NCBI RefSeq assembly: GCF_042650605.1
Contig: NZ_JBHSBN010000023.1
Span: 1-64,000 of the forward strand
Origin: Micromonospora_J zhanjiangensis
Lineage (GTDB): Bacteria; Actinomycetota; Actinomycetes; Mycobacteriales; Micromonosporaceae
Reading direction: 5' to 3'
Length of the DNA stretch: 64,000 nt
Shown here one piece after another: positions 45,516 to 56,856 of the stretch. Every line of letters starts with the position of its first letter. Positions within the stretch are counted from its first letter, which is position 1. Both the position numbers and the translations under genes were made by a program. A model generated the notes under the pieces. The model saw only the letters and a program-made list of their open reading frames with translations. It did not search any database and was not told the DNA's origin.

Positions 45516-45768
45516 TAACAACACCGGCCCCGGTGGGCCCACCGCCGGACATCGGCGCCGACGGCGGACGCCGGGCCGCCAACCGCCCGGCACACCGACC
45601 CGCGACGCCCACGTATGCTTGAACCCCGTCCGGTGGCGGGACGACCCCGCCCGACGGACGACGGTCCGGACCCGACGAACCGGTGCCCCCGCCACGCGCC
45701 AGGGAAACCGGACCGATCGGGCTGCCCGCGGCGGCACCGTGCCCACCATCCCGAACAGAATGGACCTT

Positions 45769-47637
45769 ATGCAGACCCGCGCCGATCTCCGTAACGTCGC
45801 CATCATCGCGCACGTCGACCACGGCAAGACGACCCTGGTGGACGCCATGTTGCGACAGGGCGCACAGGTCCACGCGCGGGGCGAGATGACCGACCGCGTG
45901 ATGGACTCGATGGACCTGGAGCGGGAAAAGGGCATCACCATTCTGGCCAAGAACACCGCCATCAGCTACGTACCGGACAGCGGCGACCCGATCACCATCA
46001 ACATCATCGACACTCCCGGTCACGCCGACTTCGGCGGCGAGGTGGAGCGCGGGCTGACCATGGTCGACGGCGTGGTGCTGCTGGTCGACGCCAGCGAGGG
46101 TCCGCTGCCGCAGACCCGGTTCGTGCTGCGCAAGGCGCTGCGCGCCCGGCTGCCGATCATCCTGGTGATCAACAAGGTGGACCGGCCGGACGCCCGGATC
46201 AAGGAAGTGGTCGACGACACGTACGAGCTCTTCCTGGACCTGGACGCCGACGAGGAGCAGATCGACTTCCCGATCATCTATGCCTGCGCCCGGGACGGGA
46301 TCGCCTCGCTGACCATGCCGGCCGACGGCACCGTACCGGCCGACAGCGACAACCTCGAACCGCTGTTCCAAACCCTGCTGACGACCATTCCGGCACCGGC
46401 CTTCGAGGAGGGCGCACCACTGCAGGCGCACGTCACCAACCTCGACGCGTCGCCGTTCCTCGGCCGGTTGGCGCTGTGCCGGGTCCGCCAGGGCATCATC
46501 CGCAAGGGCGAGACGGTGGCCTGGTGCCGTACCGACGGCAGCAGCCAGCGGGTCCGCATCTCCGAGCTGCTGATGACCGAGGGCCTGGAGCGCAAGCCCG
46601 CCGAGCAGGCCGGGCCGGGCGACATCATCGCGGTCGCCGGCATCCCCGAGATCATGATCGGCGAGACGCTGGCCGACGCGGAGAACCCGGTCCCGCTGCC
46701 GCTGATCACCGTGGACGAGCCGGCGATCTCGATGACCATCGGCACCAACACCTCGCCGCTGGTCGGCCGGGTCAAGGGCGCCAAGGTCACCGCCCGGATG
46801 GTCAAGGACCGGCTGGACAAGGAACTGATCGGCAACGTGTCGCTGCGGGTGCTGCCGACCGAGCGGCCGGACGCCTGGGAGGTGCAGGGCCGGGGCGAGC
46901 TGGCGCTGGCCATCCTGGTCGAGCAGATGCGCCGGGAGTCGTACGAGCTGACCGTCGGCAAGCCGCAGGTGGTCACCCGGGAGATCGACGGCAAGATCTG
47001 CGAGCCGGTGGAGCGGCTCACCATCGACTCGCCGGAGGAATACCTCGGCGCCATCACCCAACTGCTGGCCACCCGCAAGGGGCGGATGGAACAACTGGTC
47101 AACCACGGCACCGGCTGGATCCGGATGGAGTGGCTGGTCCCGGCCCGCGGCCTGATCGGCTTCCGGACCGAGTTCCTCACCGACACCCGCGGCACCGGCA
47201 TCCTGCACCACGTCTTCGAGTCGTACGAGCCGTGGGTCGGTGAGCTGCGGACCCGCAACAACGGCTCGCTGGTGGCCGACCGCTCCGGTGTGGTCACCCC
47301 GTTCGCGATGATGAACCTCCAGGAGCGCGGCACGCTGTTCGTCGAGCCGACCACCGAGGTGTACGAGGGCATGATCGTCGGGGAGAACTCCCGCTCCGAC
47401 GACATGGACGTCAACATCACCAAGGAGAAGAAGCTCACCAACATGCGCTCGTCCACCAGCGACGAGACCGAGAAGCTGATCCCGCCGCGCAAGTTGTCCC
47501 TGGAGCAGGCGCTGGAGTTCTGCCGCGAGGACGAGTGCGTCGAGGTCACCCCGGCCGCGGTACGGCTGCGCAAGGTGGTGCTCGACCAGACCCAGCGGGC
47601 CCGCGCCACCGCCCGCCGCAAGCACGCCGCCGGCTGA
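45769..47637 (+). CDS. typA: Ribosome-associated GTPase TypA/BipA
   Basis: A 622-residue translational GTPase of normal length: G1 AHVDHGKTTL, switch II DTPGHADFGGEVER, G4 NKVDRPDAR, then domain II, an EF-G-like domain and the BipA-specific C-terminus. It aids ribosome assembly and stress adaptation, notably in the cold. The ATG at 45769 begins the family sequence MQTRADLRNVAI; an ATG three codons earlier (45760) is possible. The 253 bases before it hold no gene I can see. Confidence 0.96.
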   Translation: MQTRADLRNVAIIAHVDHGKTTLVDAMLRQGAQVHARGEMTDRVMDSMDLEREKGITILAKNTAISYVPDSGDPITINIIDTPGHADFGGEVERGLTMVDGVVLLVDASEGPLPQTRFVLRKALRARLPIILVINKVDRPDARIKEVVDDTYELFLDLDADEEQIDFPIIYACARDGIASLTMPADGTVPADSDNLEPLFQTLLTTIPAPAFEEGAPLQAHVTNLDASPFLGRLALCRVRQGIIRKGETVAWCRTDGSSQRVRISELLMTEGLERKPAEQAGPGDIIAVAGIPEIMIGETLADAENPVPLPLITVDEPAISMTIGTNTSPLVGRVKGAKVTARMVKDRLDKELIGNVSLRVLPTERPDAWEVQGRGELALAILVEQMRRESYELTVGKPQVVTREIDGKICEPVERLTIDSPEEYLGAITQLLATRKGRMEQLVNHGTGWIRMEWLVPARGLIGFRTEFLTDTRGTGILHHVFESYEPWVGELRTRNNGSLVADRSGVVTPFAMMNLQERGTLFVEPTTEVYEGMIVGENSRSDDMDVNITKEKKLTNMRSSTSDETEKLIPPRKLSLEQALEFCREDECVEVTPAAVRLRKVVLDQTQRARATARRKHAAG

Positions 47638-47763
47638 CCGGCCCGGCACCCGACCCGACCCGACCCGGCTTCGCGTTCCGGCCCGACCGCCCCGGCACAC
47701 CCGGGCCGGCCGGGCCGGTCCGTCCCCGGACGGCGCGACCGGTGATCCGCTACGGTCACCGGC

Positions 47764-48627
47764 ATGACCTGGGCCGACCTCGACGCGCAGCTGTCCACCG
47801 TCGCGGGCACCGTCTCGGTGTACGCGGGACGGCTGACCGGACCGCCGGCATACACCCGGGAGGCCGACGCCACCCACTACGCCGCCAGCACGATGAAGGT
47901 GGCGGTGCTGACCGCCCTGTACCGAGCGGCCGAGGCCGGCACGCTGGACCTCGACGCGCCGGTGCCGGTGGTCAACGACTTCGCCTCGGCGCGGCCCGAC
48001 GCCCCCCGGTTCGGCTGCGCGCGGGACTACGACAACGACGGCGCGGTCTGGGACCGACTCGGCGGCCGGGCGTCGCTGCGCTGGCTCGCCCACCGCATGA
48101 TCGTCCGATCCAGCAACCTGGCCACCAACATCGTGCTCGGGCACCTCGGCACGCCCGCGGTCGCCGAGGTGTGGACGCTGGCCGGGGCCCGGCACAGCGT
48201 CACCGGGCGGGGCATCGAGGACTTCGCCGCCCGGGACGCCGGCATCACCAACCTGGTCACCGCCGCCGACCTCGCCGCGCTGCTGGGCGCGATCGCCCGG
48301 GGCGCGAGCGAGCCGGGCCCGCTCGCCGCGCCGGCCGGCTGCGCCGCCATGCTGGCCGTGCTGTTCGCCCAGGAACATCACGAGGACCTGGCCGCCGGCC
48401 TGCCACCGGGCACCCGGATCGCGCACAAGAACGGCTGGGTGCACGGGATCCGGCACGGCGTCGGCGTGGTCTTCCCCGACGACGCCCCGCCCTACGCCCT
48501 CGCCGTCTGCACCACCACCACCACACCCGCCCCCGCCGACCCCCAGAGCACCGACGACGCGGCCCGCCGCCTGCTCGCCCACATCTCCGCCACCACCTGG
48601 TCCACCCGCCAAACCCTCACCCCCTGA
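47764..48627 (+). CDS. Class-A-beta-lactamase-fold serine hydrolase
   Basis: A 287-residue protein of the Beta-lactamase2 group. Motifs: STMK (SxxK nucleophile) near residue 42, SSN in place of SDN near 117, and HKNGWVHG in place of KTG near 220. No signal peptide is present, unlike true beta-lactamases, so resistance activity is doubtful and a cytoplasmic esterase or peptidase role is more likely. It ends before a long hairpin shared with the convergent phosphatase gene. Confidence 0.75.
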   Translation: MTWADLDAQLSTVAGTVSVYAGRLTGPPAYTREADATHYAASTMKVAVLTALYRAAEAGTLDLDAPVPVVNDFASARPDAPRFGCARDYDNDGAVWDRLGGRASLRWLAHRMIVRSSNLATNIVLGHLGTPAVAEVWTLAGARHSVTGRGIEDFAARDAGITNLVTAADLAALLGAIARGASEPGPLAAPAGCAAMLAVLFAQEHHEDLAAGLPPGTRIAHKNGWVHGIRHGVGVVFPDDAPPYALAVCTTTTTPAPADPQSTDDAARRLLAHISATTWSTRQTLTP

Positions 48628-48631
48628 ACCC

Positions 48632-48711
48632 ACGCCCACCTCCGGTTGATCATGAGGTTGTTGTCGCGACACGCCGGCAGGAACGACAACAACTTCATGA
48701 TCAACGAGGTG
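48632..48711. repeat. Long imperfect hairpin, REP-like
   Basis: Inner arms TTGATCATGAgGTTGTTGTC / GACAACAACtTCATGATCAA (48646-48704, one mismatch) with flanking CCACCTC / GAGGTGG extending the stem to about 33 pairs. It sits between convergent genes, and the phosphatase stop codon lies inside its right arm. It could act as a terminator or be one copy of a dispersed intergenic repeat. Confidence 0.75.
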
Positions 48712-49513
48712 GGACGGGGGTGAGGAGGTTGGTTTGGAGGGTGGTCAGGGTGTTTTGGGTTAGGGCTAGGCCGGCCCGCAGGTAACGGTCGAAGGTGCCG
48801 TACGACTCGCGGACCTGGGCGTAGGCGGCGTCCAGGTATTCCGGGCGGACCTGCAGGACCGGGCGGACCGACTCGACATCCAGGCCCGGGTTCCGGTCCG
48901 CCATCGCCCGCAGGATCACCTCCTGCAGGCTCTCGGTCAGCTCGTTGGTGCGCAGGTAGTCGGCCCGGATCACCGGCTCGGCCACACCCAGGGCGGTCAA
49001 CAGGATCACCGACAGCCAACCGGTGCGGTCCTTGCCCGCCGTGCAGTGGAACAGCAGCGGCAGGTTCGCCGGCTCGGCGGCCAGCCGTACCGCCGCGGCG
49101 AAGCCGGCCCGCGCCGACGGGTCGGTGACGAACCACCGGTAGATGGCCGCCATGGCGGCCGGCGTACCGTCCGCCGCGAGCCCCCGGTAGGCCGCCAGGT
49201 CGTGCCCGAGCAGCACCGCCGAGACGTACGTGAAGACCGGGTGGGCCGGGTCGTGCACCGGCAGCCGGACCACCCGGGGCCGGCCGGCCAACCGGTCCGG
49301 CGGCGCCACCGCGATCTCCGAGTCGTCCCGCAGGTCCACCACGCAGGCCACGCCCAGCCGGTCCAGCACCGGCAGGTCGGCGTCGGTCAGCCGGCCCAAC
49401 GCGGCGGTACGGATCAACCGGCCGGGCCGGATCCGCCGCCCGCCGGCACCGACCAGACCACCCAGGTCACGACTGTTCGGCGCGCCCACCAACACCAGTT
49501 CCGGCTGCCCCAT
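48701..49513 (-). CDS. Tyrosine-protein phosphatase
   Basis: A 270-residue phosphatase of the Y_phosphatase3 group: NSRDLGG near the start, a WPD-loop region, and the catalytic P-loop HCTAGKDRTGW (CX5R). These enzymes, like Mycobacterium PtpB, remove phosphate from tyrosine or phosphoinositides. The C-terminus is encoded partly by the intergenic hairpin, so the last residues may be a recent change. Divergent from the epimerase gene, with 43 bp between. Confidence 0.88.
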   Translation of the reverse strand: MGQPELVLVGAPNSRDLGGLVGAGGRRIRPGRLIRTAALGRLTDADLPVLDRLGVACVVDLRDDSEIAVAPPDRLAGRPRVVRLPVHDPAHPVFTYVSAVLLGHDLAAYRGLAADGTPAAMAAIYRWFVTDPSARAGFAAAVRLAAEPANLPLLFHCTAGKDRTGWLSVILLTALGVAEPVIRADYLRTNELTESLQEVILRAMADRNPGLDVESVRPVLQVRPEYLDAAYAQVRESYGTFDRYLRAGLALTQNTLTTLQTNLLTPVPPR

Positions 49514-49556
49514 CCGGCCTCCCCACCGTCGTTCCGCCTGCTCTAGGGTGCCGTAC

Positions 49557-50630
49557 ATGACGATCGCCGAGGTACGCACCCACCGGCTGTCCGCCCCGCT
49601 GCACACCCCGTTCGTCACCGCGCTGCGTCGCACCAGCACCGTGGAGACGCTGGTGGTGGAGGTGGTCGACACCGACGGGCGGTCCGGCTTCGGCGAGGCA
49701 CCGCAGGTGTGGCAGGTCACCGGCGCCAACGTCGCCGGCTCCCGCGCCTGCGTCGAGGAACTGCTCGCCCCGCTGCTCGTCGGCCGGGACGCCGACGACC
49801 TGGTGGCCCGCTGCGCCGAGGTGGCCGGCGCCGCGGCGGGCAACGAGGCGGCCAAGGCGGCCGTCGACACGGCGCTGCACGACCTGGCCGCCCGGCGGCT
49901 CGGCGTACCACTGGTCCGGCTGCTCGGTGGGACGACCCGGCGGGTACCGACGGACGTCACCCTCGCCGCCGGGTCCGCCGACGACCTCGCGGGCGCCGCG
50001 AAGCAGCGCGCCGCCGAGGGCTTCGACGTGCTCAAGCTCAAGGTCGGCGCCGATCCGGGCGGCGACCTGGCCCGGGTCGGCGCGGTCCGCTCCGCCGTCG
50101 GACCGGGCACCCGGATCCGGCTGGACGCCAACCAGGGCTGGACGCCGCGGCAGGCGGTCCGGATCATCCGCGGCATCGAGGACGCCGGCCTGGACGTCGA
50201 ACTGGTCGAGCAACCGGTGGACCGCCGGGACCTGGCCGGTCTGGCCTGGGTCAGCGACCGGGTCGACGTGCCGATCCTGGCCGACGAGTCGGTCTTCGGC
50301 GTACGGGACCTGGTCGAGGTGATCCACCGCCGGGCCGCCGACATGGTCAACGTCAAGCTGGCTAAGTGCGGCGGCCTCGGCCCGGCCCGCACCCTGCTGG
50401 ACCTGGCCGCGGCGCACGGCATGGGCACCATCGTCGGCTCGATGATGGAGAGCCAGGTCGGCCTCGGTGCCGCGGCCAGCCTGGTCGCCGCCTACCGCAC
50501 CACCGCCGTCTCCGACCTGGACGCCGCCTGGTGGCTGGCCACCTCACCGGTCCAGGGCGGCATCCGGTACGACGGCGCGACGGTCGTGCTGCCGGACGAA
50601 CCGGGCCTCGGGATCACCGGAATCGCCTGA
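49557..50630 (+). CDS. Dipeptide epimerase (L-Ala-D/L-Glu epimerase family)
   Basis: A 357-residue enolase-superfamily enzyme. It has KLKVG (catalytic Lys motif KxK), the metal ligands DANQGW, VEQPV and ADESV, and NVKLAKCGGL with the second Lys. This is the muconate-lactonizing/dipeptide-epimerase pattern. The next gene is an NlpC/P60 peptidase, as in the ykf murein-peptide recycling pair, which supports an Ala-Glu epimerase role. Start at the ATG 49557. Confidence 0.88.
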   Translation: MTIAEVRTHRLSAPLHTPFVTALRRTSTVETLVVEVVDTDGRSGFGEAPQVWQVTGANVAGSRACVEELLAPLLVGRDADDLVARCAEVAGAAAGNEAAKAAVDTALHDLAARRLGVPLVRLLGGTTRRVPTDVTLAAGSADDLAGAAKQRAAEGFDVLKLKVGADPGGDLARVGAVRSAVGPGTRIRLDANQGWTPRQAVRIIRGIEDAGLDVELVEQPVDRRDLAGLAWVSDRVDVPILADESVFGVRDLVEVIHRRAADMVNVKLAKCGGLGPARTLLDLAAAHGMGTIVGSMMESQVGLGAAASLVAAYRTTAVSDLDAAWWLATSPVQGGIRYDGATVVLPDEPGLGITGIA

Positions 50631-50714
50631 AAATTACCTACGCAATGCCGTTGCCCGGCTGACGGTTACCTTCGTAGGGTCGACAGTGGCAGGCCATCGG
50701 AAGGGCGTACGGGG

Positions 50715-51629
50715 ATGACCATTCAGACGGATCAACAGGCGGTCGTCCGGGTCGCCGTCGCCACCCTGTGGGCCGACCCCGACGCGGTACGCCCCATCGA
50801 CGCCCCCGCCCTGGCCCCCGGCACCGACCTGGCCGCCTGGGTGGCCGGCATGACCGGCGACCAACAACTCGGCGACTGCGTGCTGAGCCAACTCCTGCTC
50901 GGCGAACGGGTACACGTCGACCGGATCCGGGACGGCTGGGCCCGGGTCGTCGCCGTCGAACAGCCCGCCGCCCGGCTCGACGCCCGCGGCTACCCCGGCT
51001 GGGTACCCGTCGACCAGCTCGCACCGGCCGAGCCGCCCTCCTCGGACGAACCGTTCGTGGTCGACGCCGAAACCACCACCCTGCACGCCGCCCCCGGCGG
51101 CGAACCGGTGCTGCGCGGCGTCGTCCTCGGCACCCGACTCACCCCTGCCGGACCGGCGCACGGCGGGTGGCGCCCCGTCCTGACCCCGGGCCGCGCCGAC
51201 CCGCTGTGGATCCGCGACACCGACCTCGCTCCCGCGCCGACCGGCACACCCGCCGCCGTCGACATGCTCGCCGTGGCGAGCCGGTTGCGCGACGTCGTCT
51301 ACGTCTGGGGCGGCGTCTCCAGCTACGGCATCGACTGCTCCGGCCTGGTCCACCTGGCCTGGCGCCGGCTCGGCGTACGGCTGCCCCGCGACGCGTCCGA
51401 CCAGGCCGACGCCACCACACCCGTCCCGTTCGGCGACGAACGCCCCGGCGACCTCTACTTCTTCGCCCGGGACGGGCGCCCGATCCACCACATCGGCATC
51501 GTCACGGCCGCACCCGACCCGGACGGCACCCGCCGGATGCTGCACGCCTGCTACAACCACCGCCGGGTCGTCGAGGAGCCGATGCCCCCGGACCGCACCG
51601 CCACCCTGGTCGCCGCCCACCGCGTCTGA
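50715..51629 (+). CDS. NlpC/P60 peptidase with SH3-like domains
   Basis: A 304-residue protein. Two SH3b-like domains occupy about residues 5-160, and the C-terminal NlpC/P60 domain has YGIDCSGLVHLAWRRLG (catalytic Cys) and HHIGIV (catalytic His). The layout matches gamma-D-glutamyl-L-diamino acid endopeptidases such as YkfC. No signal peptide is seen, so it would cut imported wall peptides in the cytoplasm, before or after the epimerase acts. It follows the epimerase by 84 bp on the same strand. Confidence 0.88.
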   Translation: MTIQTDQQAVVRVAVATLWADPDAVRPIDAPALAPGTDLAAWVAGMTGDQQLGDCVLSQLLLGERVHVDRIRDGWARVVAVEQPAARLDARGYPGWVPVDQLAPAEPPSSDEPFVVDAETTTLHAAPGGEPVLRGVVLGTRLTPAGPAHGGWRPVLTPGRADPLWIRDTDLAPAPTGTPAAVDMLAVASRLRDVVYVWGGVSSYGIDCSGLVHLAWRRLGVRLPRDASDQADATTPVPFGDERPGDLYFFARDGRPIHHIGIVTAAPDPDGTRRMLHACYNHRRVVEEPMPPDRTATLVAAHRV

Positions 51630-51685
51630 CCCGCACCCGCATCCACCCGACCGCGACGAACGGTCGGGTGGGCCGCCGTGAGCGG

Positions 51686-52696
51686 TCAGACCTGGGTCGC
51701 GGGCACCTTCCGGCCGGCCCGCCGCCGGTCCCGGGCCAGCTTGATCAGGCTGGCCGCCGTCGCCACGGCCAGCGAGGAGAGGATGACCAGCAGCGACAGC
51801 CAGATCGGGATGTGCGGTGCCCAGGCCACCGGGTCGCCGCCGTTGACGAACGGCAGCGTGTTGTCGGCCAGCGCCTCCAGCACCAGCTTGACGCCGATGA
51901 AGGCGAGCACGAACGCGAGGCCGATGTTGAGATAGACCAGCCGGTCCAACAGGCCACCGAGCAGGAAGTAGAGCTGCCGCAGCCCCATCAGGGCGAACAC
52001 GTTGGCGGTGAACACCAGGTACGGCTCCTGGGTGATCCCGAAGATCGCCGGGATCGAGTCCAGCGCGAAGATCAGGTCGGTGGTGCCGATGGCGATCATC
52101 ACGATCAGCATCGGGGTGAACCGCCGCCTGCCGCCGTCCTGACGGGTGGTCAGCCGGGCGCCGTCGAAGCCCTTGGACAACGGCAGTGCCCGCCGGCTCC
52201 AGCGGATCAGGACGTTCTCCTTGAACTCGCCCTCGTCCGGCTCCCCCTCCCGGAAGAAGTTGATCGCCGTGTAGATCAGGAACGCGCCGAAGATGTAGAA
52301 GACCCAGGAGAACTGGGCGATCAGCGCCGCGCCGGCGGCGATGAAACCGCCGCGCATCAGCAGGGACAGCACGATGCCGACCAGCAACACCTTCTGCTGG
52401 TACGGCCGCGGCACCGCGAACCGAGCCATGATGATCACGAAGACGAAGAGATTGTCCACAGAGAGGCTGTACTCGGTGAGCCACCCCGTGTAGAACTCGA
52501 TGGCCGGGGTCGCCCCGGCCGTCAGCCACAGACCGACCCCGAAGAGCAGGGCCAGCCCGACGTAGAAGGCCACCCACATGGTGGACTCGCGGATGGTGGG
52601 CTCGTGCGGCCGTCGGCCGATGATGAACAGATCGACGAGCAGGATCGCCGTCAACACGACGAGGGTTCCCACCCACACCCAGGCAGACACGTTCAA
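51686..52696 (-). CDS. TerC-family membrane protein
   Basis: A 336-residue TerC/Alx-type protein with eight or nine membrane helices, the acidic motif SLSVDNLFVFVII and the second IFALDSIPAIFG. Family members export Mn2+ or load it onto exoenzymes. The TTG start at 52696 lies six bases after GGAGG and gives MNVSAWVW; the GTG two codons later is too far away. A yybP-ykoY riboswitch in its leader supports Mn2+ control. Confidence 0.88.
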   Translation of the reverse strand: MNVSAWVWVGTLVVLTAILLVDLFIIGRRPHEPTIRESTMWVAFYVGLALLFGVGLWLTAGATPAIEFYTGWLTEYSLSVDNLFVFVIIMARFAVPRPYQQKVLLVGIVLSLLMRGGFIAAGAALIAQFSWVFYIFGAFLIYTAINFFREGEPDEGEFKENVLIRWSRRALPLSKGFDGARLTTRQDGGRRRFTPMLIVMIAIGTTDLIFALDSIPAIFGITQEPYLVFTANVFALMGLRQLYFLLGGLLDRLVYLNIGLAFVLAFIGVKLVLEALADNTLPFVNGGDPVAWAPHIPIWLSLLVILSSLAVATAASLIKLARDRRRAGRKVPATQV

Positions 52697-52783
52697 GTCA
52701 ATCCTCCGGCAGGCACGCGGCACAACCGGGACGGCACACGCTCGCGGAGCGGGCCGGCCAGGCGGTACCGACACGGGTGTCTG

Positions 52784-52916
52784 TCGGAGGTCTCTCCCGC
52801 CGAACCTCCGGTGGGCGGACCCGCCGAACGTCGACCGCCGGCGCCGGGTCGAAGCCGGCGGACCGGCTGACGACCGTGTTGACGACACCGTCGCGAGGGA
52901 ATACTCCCCTCCTCGT
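52784..52916 (-). ncRNA. yybP-ykoY (Mn2+) riboswitch upstream of terC
   Basis: On the minus strand: GGAGG followed by GGAGTA near 52905-52914, then CGTCAACACGG near 52875, GC-rich stems, and AGAGACCTCC ending at 52786. P1 pairs the opening GGAGG with the closing CCTCC. The conserved GGGGAGTA and GAGACC halves of the Mn2+-sensing junction are both present. It ends about 90 bases before the terC start. The whole 363-bp space from terC to the next gene is taken up by this leader and a promoter region. Confidence 0.78.
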
Positions 52917-53059
52917 TGGTCATTCTTCACCATCGACGCCCGTCGGCGCACCCTGGGAGTGCCTATTGATAACCAAGAACACTCCCCCTACGGCTTCCTA
53001 GGAGGCTAGCCTTCGGGTCCGGCGCGCGCCCGGATGGCCCGTCGTGCGAGGCTTGGCGG

Positions 53060-53353
53060 ATGGTGTTGGAAGTCGCGTTGATCGAGGTGTCACCGGGCCG
53101 CGAGGACGAGTTCGCCGCCGCGTACGCGAAGGGGCGTCCGGTGCTCGCCGGCACCCCCGGGTGCCGCTCGGTCCGGATGACCCGCGGGATCGAGTCGCCC
53201 CAGCGGTTCGTGCTGCTGGTGGAGTGGGACTCGGTGCAGGCACACGAGCAGAATTTCCGGGCCACCGAGCGGTTCGCCACCTGGCGGTCGCTGATCGGCC
53301 CGTACTTCGCCGCGCCCCCGGTGGTCGAGCACTTCCAGGACGTACCGGCCTGA
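53060..53353 (+). CDS. ABM-domain (antibiotic biosynthesis monooxygenase-like) protein
   Basis: A 97-residue ferredoxin-like ABM protein: VALIEVSPGREDEFAAAY, TPGCRSVRMTRGIESPQRFVL, VEWDSVQAHEQNFR. Such small proteins act as dimeric monooxygenases or haem-degrading enzymes, or have no known activity. It starts at the ATG with the V/I-rich first strand. It stands alone, divergent from terC. Confidence 0.8.
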   Translation: MVLEVALIEVSPGREDEFAAAYAKGRPVLAGTPGCRSVRMTRGIESPQRFVLLVEWDSVQAHEQNFRATERFATWRSLIGPYFAAPPVVEHFQDVPA

Positions 53354-53437
53354 CCCCCGGCGGTCAGCCCGTGGTTCCGGCCCGGTGTCAGGCCCGAACG
53401 ATCACCGGGCGGCGCCCGGCGCGGTGCGGGCCGGGAC

Positions 53438-54334
53438 TCAGTCGGCGGGCTCGAACCGGGCCCGCGTGCCGACCGGGGTGAAGCCGAGCCGCCGGTACAG
53501 TTCGCCGGCCGGGTTGTCCACGTTGACGTCCAGCAGCACCGCGTCGCCGCCGCCGGCCCGCATCCGGCGCAGCGCCTCGGTCACCAGGGCCGCGCCGAGG
53601 CGGCGACCGCGCTGGTCGGGCCGCACCCCGACCTGCACCACCCAGCCCTCGGCGCAGGTGATGAAGCCGACGTCCCCGAGGCCGGGCCGGCTGGCCAGCA
53701 ACGACCAGCCGGGTCGGAACTCGTCGTCGCCGGCGGTCCAGTCCACCCACCGCGGCAGCGGCCAGCCGGGAAAGCCCGGCCGGTCCCGGAACGCGGCGGT
53801 GTAGACCGCGAAGAACCGGGCCGCCGCCTGGGCCGACCAGGTGTCGATCCGCACGTCGGCCGGCAGCGGTGCGGCCGGTAGCGGCGTCCGGGCCAGGTCG
53901 AACCGCAGCACGTCCTCGGCGAACACCCGGCGCAGGCCACGGCCGGCGAACAGGTCGGCGGCCGGGCCGGTCAGGGCCTCCGTCTCCACCGTCACCGTGT
54001 CGGCCAACGCCGCGGCGCGGGCCAGCCCGTGGTCCAGCAGCGCGGCGCCGATGCCGCGGCCTCGATGGTCCGGATCGACCAGCCCGGTCAGCACCGCCCG
54101 GTGTGCCCCGTCGGCCGCCTGTTCGACCCGGACCGCTCCCGCCGCCAGCAGCTCACCCGGGTCGGCGGCGAGGCCCCAGGCCGCGCCGCCGGGCGCCGCG
54201 AACCGGCGGCCGAGGAACGACTCCCCGGCGGCCAGCGGCAGCCCGCCGTCGTGGGCCAGGCAACGCGCGGCGAGCGCGGCCACCCGGGACAGGTCGGATC
54301 GGGTCAAGGCCCGCCAGGCCGGTTCACTGGTCAC
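53438..54334 (-). CDS. Tandem GNAT acetyltransferase
   Basis: A 298-residue protein with two GNAT domains. The first is about residues 1-145, with the acetyl-CoA loop VDPDHRGRGIGAALLDHGL. The second is about 155-298, with VRPDQRGRRLGAALVTEALRRM and the ending NPAGELYRRLGFTPVGTR. The layout resembles mycothiol synthase (MshD), about 300 residues, but the core cysteinyl-substrate residues cannot be checked here. GTG start at 54334. Confidence 0.8.
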   Translation of the reverse strand: MTSEPAWRALTRSDLSRVAALAARCLAHDGGLPLAAGESFLGRRFAAPGGAAWGLAADPGELLAAGAVRVEQAADGAHRAVLTGLVDPDHRGRGIGAALLDHGLARAAALADTVTVETEALTGPAADLFAGRGLRRVFAEDVLRFDLARTPLPAAPLPADVRIDTWSAQAAARFFAVYTAAFRDRPGFPGWPLPRWVDWTAGDDEFRPGWSLLASRPGLGDVGFITCAEGWVVQVGVRPDQRGRRLGAALVTEALRRMRAGGGDAVLLDVNVDNPAGELYRRLGFTPVGTRARFEPAD

Positions 54335-54431
54335 GGCCCGGAATCGTAGCCACCACCGCTGATCGAGCCCACCGGATAACCCCGCCGCCCGGCGCGCCTG
54401 GTCCGGTCCCGCGCCAGCTCGGTCCGCCGGG

Positions 54432-56540
<2,109 letters not shown>

Positions 56541-56856
56541 GCCACCAACCGTACGCCGCGGGTCCGACACTCCAGGCCCACGACGGTGGGTACACGATCG
56601 GCTTCGATATTGTCATTGTCTGCTCGGAGCCGACCCGATACCGTCTCCAGAGTAGGCCGCTCGCGGCGGCCGACCGGATCCGCGACCCGGCCGCCTGACT
56701 AGGCCGGTCGCCCCGGGCGCAGGGGTTGCAGCCCCAACCTCGGTTGGCGTGCGCACCCGACGCGGTCGCGCTCACGCGCCGACCGGCCGCCGCGAGCGCC
56801 CCTGCCACACACCCGACGACCCCCGCCGATCGTGAATCGGGACGGCACGTCACCTT

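Noticed and set aside
47764..48627. Beta-lactam resistance gene
   Set aside because: SxxK is present, but SDN reads SSN and KTG reads KNG, and there is no signal peptide; resistance is not supported.
56541..56856. LexA-controlled promoter of uvrB
   Set aside because: No GAACnnnnGTTC-type box could be found by eye in the 316-bp upstream space.
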